The notes: generated by a model not told the origin, from the sequence alone. A DNA stretch of 56,123 bases from Candidatus Zixiibacteriota bacterium (GCA_024277855.1 JAJRUJ010000096.1:1-56123), one strand, 5' to 3'. Positions 43,390 through 52,795 are shown, counted from the first letter of the stretch. Program-made: numbers and translations.

Positions 43390-44493
43390 ATGCAAGTCCC
43401 ACTTCTCGATATCAAACGTGAATATGCCGAAACCAAAACGGCGGTCGATACCGCCGTACACACCGTATTAGACCACGCCAAATTTATTCTCGGCCCGGAA
43501 GTCAAACAACTCGAAGAAAAAATCGCCGAGTTCACCGGTGCCGAACATGCAGTGGGTGTGGCCTCGGGTTCGGATGCGCTTGTGCTGGCGTTACGGGCCT
43601 GTGGCGTCGGGACCGGCGACGAGGTCATCACGACGCCGTTTTCTTTTTTTGCCAGCGCAGGGTCAATCACCCGGCTGGGAGCGCGGCCGGTATTTATCGA
43701 CATCGATCCGGAGACGTACAACATGGATCCGGCCCGGCTGGCCGATCAGATCACGGTGAAAACCAAAGCGGTGATGCCGATTCATCTCTATGGTCAGACT
43801 GCCGACATGGATCCGATCAATGAGATCGCCCATGCCAAGGGGATCAAGACCGTTGAGGATGCGGCACAAGCCCTGTCGGCCGAATATAAGAGCCGGAAAG
43901 CCGGTTCGCTCGGTGATGTGGCCTGTTTCTCGTTTTTCCCGTCGAAAAATCTCGGTTGTGCCGGAGACGGCGGGATGATCACTACGTACGATCCGGAACT
44001 GGCCGACATGTTGCGTATCCTCCGGGTTCATGGCTCCAAACCGAAATACTATCACAAGATTGCCGGGTATAACAGCCGTCTGGCGACATTACAGGCGGCA
44101 ATCCTGCTGGCCAAGTTCCCGCATCTGGATGGGTGGAGTAAGGCGCGCGCCGAGCACGCGATGATTTACGATAAGGAACTGGCCGGTGTCGGCGATTTGC
44201 AACTGCCCAAATGGATGCCCGACTGCCGCCATATCTACAACCAATATACTATCGCGACAGATAAACGCGACGAGTTGATCGAAGTGCTAAAAGAAAAACA
44301 GATCGGTCACGCGATTTATTATCCGGTGCCGCTGCATTTGCAGGAGTGTTATGCAAATCTCGGATACAATGAAGGCGATTTTCCGGTTTCCGAAAAAGCG
44401 ACCAGGCGGGTCGTCTCGATTCCGGTTTTCCCGTATTTGAAGGAATCCGAGCAGGCCTTCGTGATCGAGACAATTAAGGCGTTTTTCAAATAG
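43390..44493 (+). CDS. wbpE: DegT/DnrJ/EryC1-type sugar aminotransferase, WbpE-like
   Basis: This 367-residue PLP aminotransferase converts a keto-sugar nucleotide to an amino sugar. Family blocks are VPLLDIKREYAETKTAVDTAV, AVGVASGSDALVLALRACGVGTGDEVITTPFSFFASAGSITRLGARPVFIDIDPETYNMDP, IHLYGQTADMDPI, EDAAQALSAEYKSRKAGSLGDVACFSFFPSKNLGCAGDGG with cofactor lysine K186, and YYPVPLHLQECYANLGY. With the preceding WbpB- and WbpD-like genes it would form the 3-amino step of the 2,3-diamino-uronate pathway. It is the last gene of that run before the repeat-bracketed island at 44524. Confidence 0.9.
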   Translation: MQVPLLDIKREYAETKTAVDTAVHTVLDHAKFILGPEVKQLEEKIAEFTGAEHAVGVASGSDALVLALRACGVGTGDEVITTPFSFFASAGSITRLGARPVFIDIDPETYNMDPARLADQITVKTKAVMPIHLYGQTADMDPINEIAHAKGIKTVEDAAQALSAEYKSRKAGSLGDVACFSFFPSKNLGCAGDGGMITTYDPELADMLRILRVHGSKPKYYHKIAGYNSRLATLQAAILLAKFPHLDGWSKARAEHAMIYDKELAGVGDLQLPKWMPDCRHIYNQYTIATDKRDELIEVLKEKQIGHAIYYPVPLHLQECYANLGYNEGDFPVSEKATRRVVSIPVFPYLKESEQAFVIETIKAFFK

Positions 44494-44523
44494 CAGTTCG
44501 TAAGTCTGTCGATTTGTCAGTAT

Positions 44524-44573
44524 GTAGGTCAGGACCCCTGAGTTCTTCGCGAAGCGAAGTGCGTGGTCCTGAC
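44524..44573 (+). repeat. 50-bp palindromic repeat, left copy
   Basis: The outer arm GTAGGTCAGGACCCCTGAG (44524-44542) and inner arm GCGTGGTCCTGAC (44561-44573) are found, inverted, at 46997-47048. Within the copy GTCAGGACC pairs with GGTCCTGAC, and the centre is a separate hairpin (CTTCGC-GAA-GCGAAG). It sits just before the base composition shifts. Confidence 0.75.
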
Positions 44574-44796
44574 TTATGTCTGTTTGCACCAGACGAAAAA
44601 TGATTGCATTTTGCTTGTAAAGGACTACCGTTGGCTCTGGGCAATAGGTATTCGGATTAATGCGGTTATGTTGAACATGGACCTAAAAGTGAATCTTTGC
44701 TCTCTTCAGCTTGGTATAGGTCTAGACCAATCTGTGATAGATGATACCAAATTGAAAGAAGTTGGTTTCTTTGGGCGTTATGTGCAGGGATTCTAA
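44563..44796 (+). CDS. Possible short ORF translationally coupled to the DUF262 gene
   Basis: A 77-codon open frame begins at a GTG in the repeat. More convincing start codons are ATG 44668 or 44677. Its TAA is part of TAAGGAGG, the ribosome site of the DUF262 gene, an arrangement typical of coupled translation. The peptide has no recognisable feature. A short antitoxin, inhibitor or leader is conceivable, but chance is equally possible. Confidence 0.2.
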   Translation: MVLTYVCLHQTKNDCILLVKDYRWLWAIGIRINAVMLNMDLKVNLCSLQLGIGLDQSVIDDTKLKEVGFFGRYVQGF

Positions 44797-44811
44797 GGAG
44801 GAAGCTAAAAG

Positions 44812-46932
44812 ATGGATTTCAAACAACCGAAACCAGATTCAAAAAAGTATTCCGATTTAATTGATGAGATACAAAAGGGAATCATAAAGATTCCGAAATT
44901 TCAACGTGATTTTGTCTGGAGCATTGATAAGACTGCCAAACTACTAGACAGTATTCTTAAAGGCTATCCCATCGGCACATTTATCTTATGGCAAACCGAT
45001 GAGCGCATCAACGATATTAAAAATGTAGGCAACCTGAAAATCCCAGATACGCCTGATGGAACAAAAGTGCAGTATGTGCTTGATGGACAGCAGCGCATCA
45101 CGTCACTCTATGCAGCCTACCTGGGGGCGAATATTCAGAAAGTGGGCGAAAAAAAGATCACTGACTATAGCGATATCGTAGTAAACCTTGATACGGATAT
45201 TAACGAAAATGACGGTCAGGTGATAAGCGCTGAACCCACCGGAGAGAAATATATCTCCCTGAATGATGTGCTCAATTTTTCCTATGCTAAGTCAAGGACA
45301 CTATCAGATAGATTTAGCGAGGAGGAACTGGGGAAAATCAGTGATTACTATACAGCTTTCAAGACTTATGAGTTCTCAACGGTAGTGCTTCGCAAAGAGG
45401 ATATCGATTCCGCAATTGAGGTATTCACGCGCATCAATACTGGCGGCCAGACCCTGACCTTGTTTGAGATTATGGCGGCAAAAACTTACGACGAAAAACA
45501 GCATTTTGATATGCAGGCAAAGTGGGCGGATTTTATTAAAGAACTCAAAGAGATTAAATACGAAAGCATTTCCAGTACCGTTGTTCTTAGTTTATTGTCA
45601 CTTGTTTTGAGCCGGACCAAAGAGTGCAAACGTAAAACAATTCTCGCCCTTGACAAACAGGACATTATTGACAATTGGAGCAAGGTCATCTCTGCCTTGA
45701 AAGACAGTATCGATTACTTCCGTACCACCTACCGCATTCCGGTATCGCAGCTATTGCCCTATGACTCACTACTGGTTCCTTTTGCCTATTTTTTCCATCA
45801 AAATAAGGATAAGCCGGAAGCAAAACAGCGCAAATATCTGGAAGAATACTACTGGCGCATGTCACTCTCGTTCCGTTATTCAAGTTCTGCCGAATCCCGT
45901 CTGGCTCAGGATATCAAGCGTATAGATAAAATCCTTGATGGTAAACGCCCGGAATATAGTGACATCAAAGTTCACCTCGACTCACCGCAAACGCTTATCG
46001 ATACCAATTTCAGTGCAGGTAATAGTTACTGCAAAGCCATTTTATGTTTGTTGGTTTATCAGGAACCGAAAGATTTCCAGGACAATGGTAAAGTAATATT
46101 AGATAATTCTTGGCTAAAGGTCGCGAATAGCAAAAACTATCATCACTTTTTCCCAAGAGCCTACCTCAAAGGAAAAACTGTTCTTAATAGCAACAGCCTG
46201 ATGAATGTAACTCTGGTAAGTGATCACCTAAACAAACGAAAAATCGGGGCAAAGGCACCTTCGGTCTATATCGGAGATTTTGCCGATCAGAACAGCGATA
46301 TAAATACGGCTCTCAATTCTCATTTTATCGATATCAAAGGCTATGGTATTGAGTCTGATGACTATCAACGATTTTTGGCTTCCCGAGCGGAGATGATTTT
46401 TAGTCATCTGAAATCCCGGATTGAACTTACCCACACAGAACCTGCCAATAAGGAAATTGAGGAACTGATTCTTGGTGGGGAAGGTGAATCGGTTGAATTC
46501 AAATCTACGCTTCGTTACGATCTGCGCCAGAAAACGGTGAATAAAAAGTTGGAGTATGTGATCGCAAAGACTATTTCAGCCTTTCTCAATAGTAATGGTG
46601 GTAATCTTTTTATTGGGATTGATGACCATCAGAACGCTTTGGGCCTTAATGACGATATAGGTACCCTAAAAAAACAGGACGTTGATGGATTTGAACTGCA
46701 ACTTATTGAAGTAATCAAGAAGTATATTGGAACAGAATTTAGTACCCATTTAAAAATCAGCTTCCCTGAATACGACAAGACGAATATTTGCCACATCTCG
46801 ATATCCCAAAGCAGCAAGCCCGTTTTTGTTAGCTTTGAGGGTAAAGAAGATTTCTTTATACGCTCCGGCTGCTCTTCTCAGCCATTAAGTCGAGAAGAGC
46901 AGAGTGTTTATGAGAGTGAACATTGGGGCTAA
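44812..46932 (+). CDS. DUF262 - HNH-like - AlbA_2 fusion protein, candidate anti-phage defence factor
   Basis: This 706-residue AT-rich gene has three recognisable parts. Residues ~15-230 form a DUF262 ParB-like domain, with FQRDFVW at 30-36 and the signature VLDGQQRITSLYAAY (D91, G92, Q93, Q94, R95). Around residues 440-480, SKNYHHFFPRAYL and SNSLMNVTLVSDHLNKRKIG resemble the HNH-type (DUF1524/GmrSD C-terminal) nuclease core, with histidines 444-445. Residues ~552-700 form an AlbA_2/Schlafen-like domain (ESVEFKSTLRYDLR, IAKTISAFLNSNGGNLFIGIDD). GmrSD-type DUF262/DUF1524 proteins cut modified phage DNA. The Schlafen-type tail is an added possible nucleic-acid-binding or cleaving module. The gene splits a sugar-biosynthesis operon and is bracketed by inverted repeats. 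The strong ribosome site AAGGAGGA precedes ATG. Confidence 0.9.
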   Translation: MDFKQPKPDSKKYSDLIDEIQKGIIKIPKFQRDFVWSIDKTAKLLDSILKGYPIGTFILWQTDERINDIKNVGNLKIPDTPDGTKVQYVLDGQQRITSLYAAYLGANIQKVGEKKITDYSDIVVNLDTDINENDGQVISAEPTGEKYISLNDVLNFSYAKSRTLSDRFSEEELGKISDYYTAFKTYEFSTVVLRKEDIDSAIEVFTRINTGGQTLTLFEIMAAKTYDEKQHFDMQAKWADFIKELKEIKYESISSTVVLSLLSLVLSRTKECKRKTILALDKQDIIDNWSKVISALKDSIDYFRTTYRIPVSQLLPYDSLLVPFAYFFHQNKDKPEAKQRKYLEEYYWRMSLSFRYSSSAESRLAQDIKRIDKILDGKRPEYSDIKVHLDSPQTLIDTNFSAGNSYCKAILCLLVYQEPKDFQDNGKVILDNSWLKVANSKNYHHFFPRAYLKGKTVLNSNSLMNVTLVSDHLNKRKIGAKAPSVYIGDFADQNSDINTALNSHFIDIKGYGIESDDYQRFLASRAEMIFSHLKSRIELTHTEPANKEIEELILGGEGESVEFKSTLRYDLRQKTVNKKLEYVIAKTISAFLNSNGGNLFIGIDDHQNALGLNDDIGTLKKQDVDGFELQLIEVIKKYIGTEFSTHLKISFPEYDKTNICHISISQSSKPVFVSFEGKEDFFIRSGCSSQPLSREEQSVYESEHWG

Positions 46933-46950
46933 ATAAATTTATAGTTACTC

Positions 46951-46977
46951 GTAGGTCAGGATTCCTGTGATCCTGAC
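46951..46977 (+). repeat. 27-bp short relative of the palindromic repeat
   Basis: GTAGGTCAGGATTCCTGTG followed by ATCCTGAC (46951-46977) forms GTCAGGAT / ATCCTGAC around TCCTGTG. It starts 18 bp after the DUF262-AlbA stop and could double as a weak terminator. No long T-run follows. Confidence 0.6.
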
Positions 46978-46996
46978 TTGCCCCTATTTGATGAAT

Positions 46997-47048
46997 GTCA
47001 GGACCACGCCCCGTGCCTGCGGCACGTTGCTCAGGGGTCCTGACCTAC
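46997..47048 (-). repeat. 52-bp palindromic repeat, right copy in inverse orientation
   Basis: On the minus strand it reads GTAGGTCAGGACCCCTGAG (47048-47030) and GCGTGGTCCTGAC (47009-46997), identical in both arms to the left copy at 44524-44573. The spacer differs and makes another hairpin (GTGCC-TGC-GGCAC). The two copies face each other around a 2.5-kb segment. Confidence 0.75.
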
Positions 47049-47097
47049 AAAAAAGATAAATCTGTCTTTTATGGCGTAACATTTTACATTACCGCAC

Positions 47098-48189
47098 ATG
47101 AAGAAGGCAAAGCCGAAAATCGTTTCCGTTGTCGGGGCGCGGCCGCAGTTTATCAAACTGGCCGCATTGCTGCGGAAATTGGAACGGTCGTTCAATTCAC
47201 GCGTCGTGCATACCGGGCAGCATTTCGACCGGGAAATGTCGGATGAGTTTTTTGCCGAATACAAACTTCGCCCCCCCGATGTGAATCTCAATATTGGCAA
47301 AGGAACACCGGCACGGCAGTTGGCCCGGATGGTCGACCGACTGGACGCGTATCTGACCAAAGTCGAGCCGGACGCGGTGCTTGTTTTCGGCGATACGACC
47401 TCCACGACGGCCGGAGCGTTGGCGGCCTCGATGAAAAATATCCCGCTGGGGCATGTCGAAGCCGGTTTGCGCTCATTCGATTTACAAATGGCCGAAGAAA
47501 AGAACCGGGTGGTCACCGATCACCTGTCAAACTGGCTGTTTTGCCCCACGCGTGAAGCGGTCAAAAATCTCCGGTCCGAGGGAATTAAAAAAGGGATCTA
47601 TCCGGTCGGTGATCTGATGGCCGAGACTTTCCGCCCGCCGGGGAGGTTCCCGCGAAAGGCGTTTGCAAATACGGGTTTCAAAGTTCCGCAACCGGGTGAA
47701 TACTACTATGTCACGCTCCATCGTGCCGAGGCGGTCGACCACCCGGAACATCTGGAACGCCTCCGGCAAATGCTGGAATTATTGAATGCTCCCGTCGTTT
47801 TTCCGGTTCATCCACGAACCCGGAATAACCTGCGGCGATTCGAACTCTGGACAAGACTAGTGCATCTGCCGGGTATTCATCTGTTGCCTCCGGTGAACCA
47901 TCATACCTCACTGGCGTTAATCAAATATGCCCGGGTGGTGCTGACCGATTCGGGGGGAGTACAAAAAGAGGCGTACTGGGCCGGGGTTCAGTGTTTGACT
48001 TGTCGGACGGTGACCGAATGGAACCTGCTGGTTGATGCCGGTTGGAACCATCTTGTTGGTTTTTCTCCCCAAAAACTCCGCGCGGCCCTGAAAAAACCAT
48101 TCAGACCCCGCAAACTCACCGATTCGGTATTTTGTCGCACCGATTGTTCTCACGCCGTTGTCCGACAATTACGGGATGATTTCGCCTGA
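47098..48189 (+). CDS. wbpI: UDP-GlcNAc 2-epimerase-type enzyme (WecB/WbpI-like)
   Basis: This 363-residue non-hydrolysing 2-epimerase of the WecB family has KIVSVVGARPQFIKLAALLRKLE at the start, VHTGQHFD, AVLVFGDTTSTTAGALAASMKNIPLGHVEAGLRS, EEKNRVVTDHLSNWLFCPT, LHRAEAVDHPEHL and VVLTDSGGVQKEAYWAGVQCLTCR. In B. pertussis and P. aeruginosa pathways the homologue (WlbD/WbpI) follows WbpB, WbpE and WbpD and epimerises the diacetamido sugar. Its separation here by the DUF262 island is the clue that the island was inserted later. ATG 47098 is preceded by no strong ribosome site. WecB-type ManNAc formation is the alternative. Confidence 0.88.
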   Translation: MKKAKPKIVSVVGARPQFIKLAALLRKLERSFNSRVVHTGQHFDREMSDEFFAEYKLRPPDVNLNIGKGTPARQLARMVDRLDAYLTKVEPDAVLVFGDTTSTTAGALAASMKNIPLGHVEAGLRSFDLQMAEEKNRVVTDHLSNWLFCPTREAVKNLRSEGIKKGIYPVGDLMAETFRPPGRFPRKAFANTGFKVPQPGEYYYVTLHRAEAVDHPEHLERLRQMLELLNAPVVFPVHPRTRNNLRRFELWTRLVHLPGIHLLPPVNHHTSLALIKYARVVLTDSGGVQKEAYWAGVQCLTCRTVTEWNLLVDAGWNHLVGFSPQKLRAALKKPFRPRKLTDSVFCRTDCSHAVVRQLRDDFA

Positions 48190-48320
48190 TTTCGACTCCA
48201 ATATCCTCCGGGTCATTTATTTACCAGGCAGTCTGACCGGCCATGATTAATGATTGACCGGCGCGGCCCGACGGCGTATGCTGATTTACTGTTTTGCAAC
48301 GGCGACGATCGGCTGACAAA

Positions 48321-49454
48321 ATGAAAAAGACCCCACACATCCCCCTGACCCGACCGACGATGGTTCCTTTCAATGCGGTTGAGCCGCATTTACGCAAGGC
48401 GGCAGCCAGCGGGTTTTTGACCAATGCCACGTATGTTCGCAAGCTCGAGGACCAGGCGGTTAAACTGCTCGGTGTGCCCCACGCGGTGGCGGTATCCTCG
48501 GCGACGGCGGGGCTGATCCTGACCGCGAAACTGCTGGGCCTGACCGGTGAAGTCATCGTTCCTTCGTTTACTTTCTTTGCGACAATCGAAGCGCTGCTCT
48601 GGAACGGTCTGACTCCGGTGTTTTGCGATTGCGATCCGCAGACATTCAATGCCGATCCAGCCTCGGTTGAATCGTTGATCACCAAAAAGACCAGCGCGAT
48701 CCTCGCGGTTCATGTTTTCGGCAATCCCGTAGACCTGACCGGCCTCAAGCGGATTGCAAATGCGCATAAGCTTAAATTGTTTTTTGATGCGGCGCATGGG
48801 TTCGGGGCGTCGTATCGGGGGAAGCCCCTGGGGCGGCACGGTGACGCGGAGGTTTTCTCACTGACGCCGACCAAATTGGCGGCGGCAGGTGAGGGCGGAA
48901 TAGTTATGACTCGCTCACGGGACCTGGCCGAACAACTGAAAATTGCGCGCGATTATGGCAATCCCGGCGATTATAACTGTCGGATGGTGGGGCTTAACGC
49001 CCGCATGGCCGAATGGAATGCGATTTTCGGCTGGCAATCGTTGCTCCGGTTGCCCAAATGGGCCGAACGCAGACGGACACTGGTTGTGCATTATCGGAAT
49101 GGATTGTCCGGCTTGCCGGGAATCCGTTTTCAGAAAATCCCGCGAGAAAATGTCTGTTCGTATAAAGACCTGTCTATCCTGGTCAACCCGGAAGAAGCGG
49201 GGTTCACCCGGGACAATCTGGCCGATCACCTCAAGGCCGCGAACATCGATTCACGACGATATTTCTATCCACCTGCACACAAGCAGGATGCATTTAAAAA
49301 ATACCTGAAGAAAAAACAGCGACTTCCGATTACCGACTATGTTTCGACCAACGTTCTCAGTTTGCCGTTGTATTCTCATCAGAAGGTTTCAGAAGTCAAA
49401 ACGGTAATCCGGGTTATCAAGGATTGTTACCGGAGGTATAGTGGCCGGCCGTAG
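48321..49454 (+). CDS. DegT/DnrJ/EryC1-type sugar aminotransferase (second copy)
   Basis: This 377-residue PLP enzyme has PLTRPTMVPFNAVEPHLRKA, LGVPHAVAVSSATAGLILTAKLLGLTGEVIVPSFTFFATIEALLWNGLTPVFCDCDPQTFNADP, AVHVFGNPVDLTGL, FFDAAHGFGASYRGKPLGRHGDAEVFSLTPTKLAAAGEGG with cofactor lysine K185, and YFYPPAHKQDAF. FGNP in place of HLYGQP and the TPTK lysine setting are like dTDP-4-keto-6-deoxyhexose transaminases. The exact sugar is unknown. ATG 48321 is used. An earlier GTG-like frame from 48294 is unsupported. The next aminotransferase overlaps its end by 14 bases. Confidence 0.85.
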   Translation: MKKTPHIPLTRPTMVPFNAVEPHLRKAAASGFLTNATYVRKLEDQAVKLLGVPHAVAVSSATAGLILTAKLLGLTGEVIVPSFTFFATIEALLWNGLTPVFCDCDPQTFNADPASVESLITKKTSAILAVHVFGNPVDLTGLKRIANAHKLKLFFDAAHGFGASYRGKPLGRHGDAEVFSLTPTKLAAAGEGGIVMTRSRDLAEQLKIARDYGNPGDYNCRMVGLNARMAEWNAIFGWQSLLRLPKWAERRRTLVVHYRNGLSGLPGIRFQKIPRENVCSYKDLSILVNPEEAGFTRDNLADHLKAANIDSRRYFYPPAHKQDAFKKYLKKKQRLPITDYVSTNVLSLPLYSHQKVSEVKTVIRVIKDCYRRYSGRP

Positions 49455-50610
49455 GCGACAAGACAAAAAAACCGACTTTTACCGTCCCGCCGTCGGTGCC
49501 GCCGAAAAAGCGGCGGTAAATGAAGTGTTGGGACGCGGCTGGCTGACTTCCGGGCCTGTGGCCGAGCAGTTGGAAAAAGAGTTCTGCTCTTACCTGGGCG
49601 TTAAACACGCAATCGCGGTCTCATCGGGGACCGCGGCGATCCACCTTGGGCTGTTGGCCGCGGGAGTAAGCCGGGGCGATGAAGTAATCACCTCGCCATA
49701 CACTTTTGTCGCCACCGCCGAGGCAATTGCCTATTGCGGGGCCAAACCGGTATTTGTCGATGTCGAACCCGGCGGGTATACTATCGACCCGGAACTAATC
49801 GAAAACAAGCTTACGCGTCGGACGCGTGCGATCCTGCCGGTAGGTGTCGGCGGGCTGCCTTGCCGCTCAGATCGGATTAAATCGATTGCCCGCAAACATA
49901 AGCTGTTCGTTATCGAAGATGGGGCACACTCTCTCGGCGCAGCTTACAAAAACAAACCAATCGGCCGCTGGGCTGATGCGACGGCGTTCAGTTTCTACTC
50001 GACGAAGAACCTGACCACCGGCGAGGGCGGAATGGTGGTCACCGACCGGGCCGCCTGGGCCGGGGAAATGCGAATCCTGTCGCGACATGGGATATCGCGG
50101 GCGACCTGGGATCGCTATGGGAATCGTTCGTGGATGTATGATATTGTCCGTCAGGGGTACAAATACAATATATCCGATTTGCTGGCCGCAATCGGACGGG
50201 TTCAATTGCGTCGATTCGGCCGACTACAGCAAATGCGTCGGCACGTGGCCCGCTGGTATCACGAGTTGGCGGCCGATATCCCGGGCATTTCATTCCCGGG
50301 ACCGCCGCCGCTGGGTCAATCGGCTTTCCACCTGATGATGGTTCGATTGTCTGACCCACAATATGCCAAAAAGCGCGACCGGATCCTTGTCGAGGCGACC
50401 GGTCAGGGTGTGGGGGTCAGTGTCCATTTCATCCCCCTCCACCTGATGACCTACTATCGCCGAACCTACGGGTATCGACCGGGCGATTTTCCCCAGGCCG
50501 AGGCCTCATACCAGGCGACGATGAGCTTGCCTTTCTATCCGGAGATGAAAAAACGTGAGGTTAGACATATTGTCGATGTTTTGCGCACCGCCTTAAAAAA
50601 ATTCGAATAG
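49441..50610 (+). CDS. DegT/DnrJ/EryC1-type sugar aminotransferase (third copy)
   Basis: This 389-residue PLP aminotransferase follows the classic pattern: FYRPAVGAAEKAAVNEVLGRGWLTSGPVAEQLEKEFCSYLGVKHAIAVSSGTAAIHLGLLAAGVSRGDEVITSPYTFVATAEAIAYCGAKPVFVDVEPGGYTIDPELIENKL, EDGAHSLGAAYKNKPIGRWADATAFSFYSTKNLTTGEGG with cofactor lysine K189, and VHFIPLHLMTYYRRTYGY. The middle motif is VGVGGLPCRSD instead of VHLYGQPADM, a small divergence. The protein is closest in appearance to UDP-4-amino-4-deoxy-arabinose or bacillosamine transaminases. GTG 49441 is the start, inside the previous gene. It is 40 bp before obg. Confidence 0.87.
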   Translation: MAGRRRQDKKTDFYRPAVGAAEKAAVNEVLGRGWLTSGPVAEQLEKEFCSYLGVKHAIAVSSGTAAIHLGLLAAGVSRGDEVITSPYTFVATAEAIAYCGAKPVFVDVEPGGYTIDPELIENKLTRRTRAILPVGVGGLPCRSDRIKSIARKHKLFVIEDGAHSLGAAYKNKPIGRWADATAFSFYSTKNLTTGEGGMVVTDRAAWAGEMRILSRHGISRATWDRYGNRSWMYDIVRQGYKYNISDLLAAIGRVQLRRFGRLQQMRRHVARWYHELAADIPGISFPGPPPLGQSAFHLMMVRLSDPQYAKKRDRILVEATGQGVGVSVHFIPLHLMTYYRRTYGYRPGDFPQAEASYQATMSLPFYPEMKKREVRHIVDVLRTALKKFE

Positions 50611-50644
50611 CGCAAACCGGTTCAGTCTGACTGCGGGAAGGTGA

Positions 50645-51628
<984 letters not shown>

Positions 51629-51660
51629 ATTTTGTGGCCGACCGCAATACGTATTCCACG

Positions 51661-52773
51661 ATGAGCGATATCCCCAACATTCCCGAGGATGCGGCCGATT
51701 GGCTGGCTCTCACTTCGATAAAAGGTGTCGGCGCCGCCCGATGCGGCCAGCTTATAGCGGCATTCGGGACACCGCGCGCGGCTCTTGCTGCCGCGGCGGC
51801 CGATTGGCAGCAATTGCCGGGGATCGGTATGGGTACGACCGATGCGCTCAAGTCCGGACCCGACCACAAACTGGTAGCCGAGCAATTGCGGCTGTTGGAA
51901 CGGTCGGGGGCATCGATGGCCGTATTGGGTGGGGACGATTATCCCCGGATGTTATCGGCAATTCCCGACTGTCCGCCCTTCTTCTTCTATCGCGGCCAAT
52001 TTACTCCCGCCGACGAGAACGCAGTGGCGATAGTCGGCGCGAGAACACCAACACCGTACGGACGAAAAATGGCGACAAAACTTGCCGATGGTCTGGCTCA
52101 CGCCGGCTTGACGATCACTTCCGGGCTTGCCGAGGGAGTTGATGGCCTGGCGCATCGTGCGGCTTTGGCGGCGGGCGGGCGGACGATTGCGGTCTTCGGC
52201 TGCGGTTTGGATATTGTCTATCCTCGTGAGCATCGGGCGTTGGCCGAACAAATCGTCGAAGCGGGGGTGCTGATCAGTGAGTTCCCATTTGGTACTGCGC
52301 CGTCCCGGACGAATTTCCCCAAACGTAATCGGATCATTTCCGGGTTATCGCGGGGAGTGGTCATTATCGAGGCGCGAGGCCGCTCGGGGGCTTTGCTCAC
52401 CGCCGACCATGCCCTGGACCAAAACCGTGATGTGTTCGCTGTTCCCGGAGCCGTCGGTTCGGAGTTGTCGGTGGGCACGAATAATCTGATCAAGGCCGGT
52501 GCGCAACTGGTAACCGATGCAAATGATGTTCTTAAAGAACTCGATATGCAGTACACCAGTACAATCCCGAGAGAAAACGCCGCTCCTTTACCCGTGATGA
52601 CTCCGATACAGGAGAAAGTCTATTCGGTTTTGGGTGAATCCCCTTGCCACATCGACCAGTTGAGCATAAATTTAGCTGTTTCGGTCGGGGAGTTGTCAAG
52701 CATTCTGCTCGATCTGGAACTTATCGGTGTAGCCGGTCAGGCGGCAGGGAAGAAGTTTTATAAATTACGCTAG
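51661..52773 (+). CDS. dprA: DNA-processing protein DprA
   Basis: DprA binds incoming single-stranded DNA and loads RecA, supporting transformation. An N-terminal helix-hairpin-helix-like region (LTSIKGVGAARCGQLIAAFG) precedes the Rossmann domain: AVAIVGARTPTPYGRKMATKLADGLAHAGLTITSGLAEGVDGLAHRAALAAGGRTIAVFGCGLDIVYPREH, EFPFGTAPSRTNFPKRNRIISGLSRGVVIIEARGRSGALLTADHALDQNRDVFAVPGAVGS and GTNNLIKAGAQLV. A winged-helix C-terminus (VYSVLGESPCHIDQLSINLAVSVGELSSILLDLELIGVA) completes it. Met10 at 51661 is chosen. GTG 51634, nine codons earlier, is open. There is no ribosome site at either. Confidence 0.94.
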   Translation: MSDIPNIPEDAADWLALTSIKGVGAARCGQLIAAFGTPRAALAAAAADWQQLPGIGMGTTDALKSGPDHKLVAEQLRLLERSGASMAVLGGDDYPRMLSAIPDCPPFFFYRGQFTPADENAVAIVGARTPTPYGRKMATKLADGLAHAGLTITSGLAEGVDGLAHRAALAAGGRTIAVFGCGLDIVYPREHRALAEQIVEAGVLISEFPFGTAPSRTNFPKRNRIISGLSRGVVIIEARGRSGALLTADHALDQNRDVFAVPGAVGSELSVGTNNLIKAGAQLVTDANDVLKELDMQYTSTIPRENAAPLPVMTPIQEKVYSVLGESPCHIDQLSINLAVSVGELSSILLDLELIGVAGQAAGKKFYKLR

Positions 52774-52795
52774 GAATTGAGTGCAGTCATAGCCC

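Larger units (their letters stand above)
44494..44811. other. 318-bp gap with palindromic repeat and possible short frame
   Basis: The left end holds the palindromic repeat 44524-44573. After it the base composition becomes AT-rich, like the DUF262 gene that follows. A 77-codon plus-strand frame covers 44563-44796. AAGGAGGA at 44795-44802 is the ribosome site of the DUF262 gene. Confidence 0.5.

Noticed and set aside
44812-46932. Prophage or integrative element carrying the DUF262 gene
   Set aside because: There is no integrase, recombinase or tRNA target nearby. Only the palindromic repeats bracket the gene.
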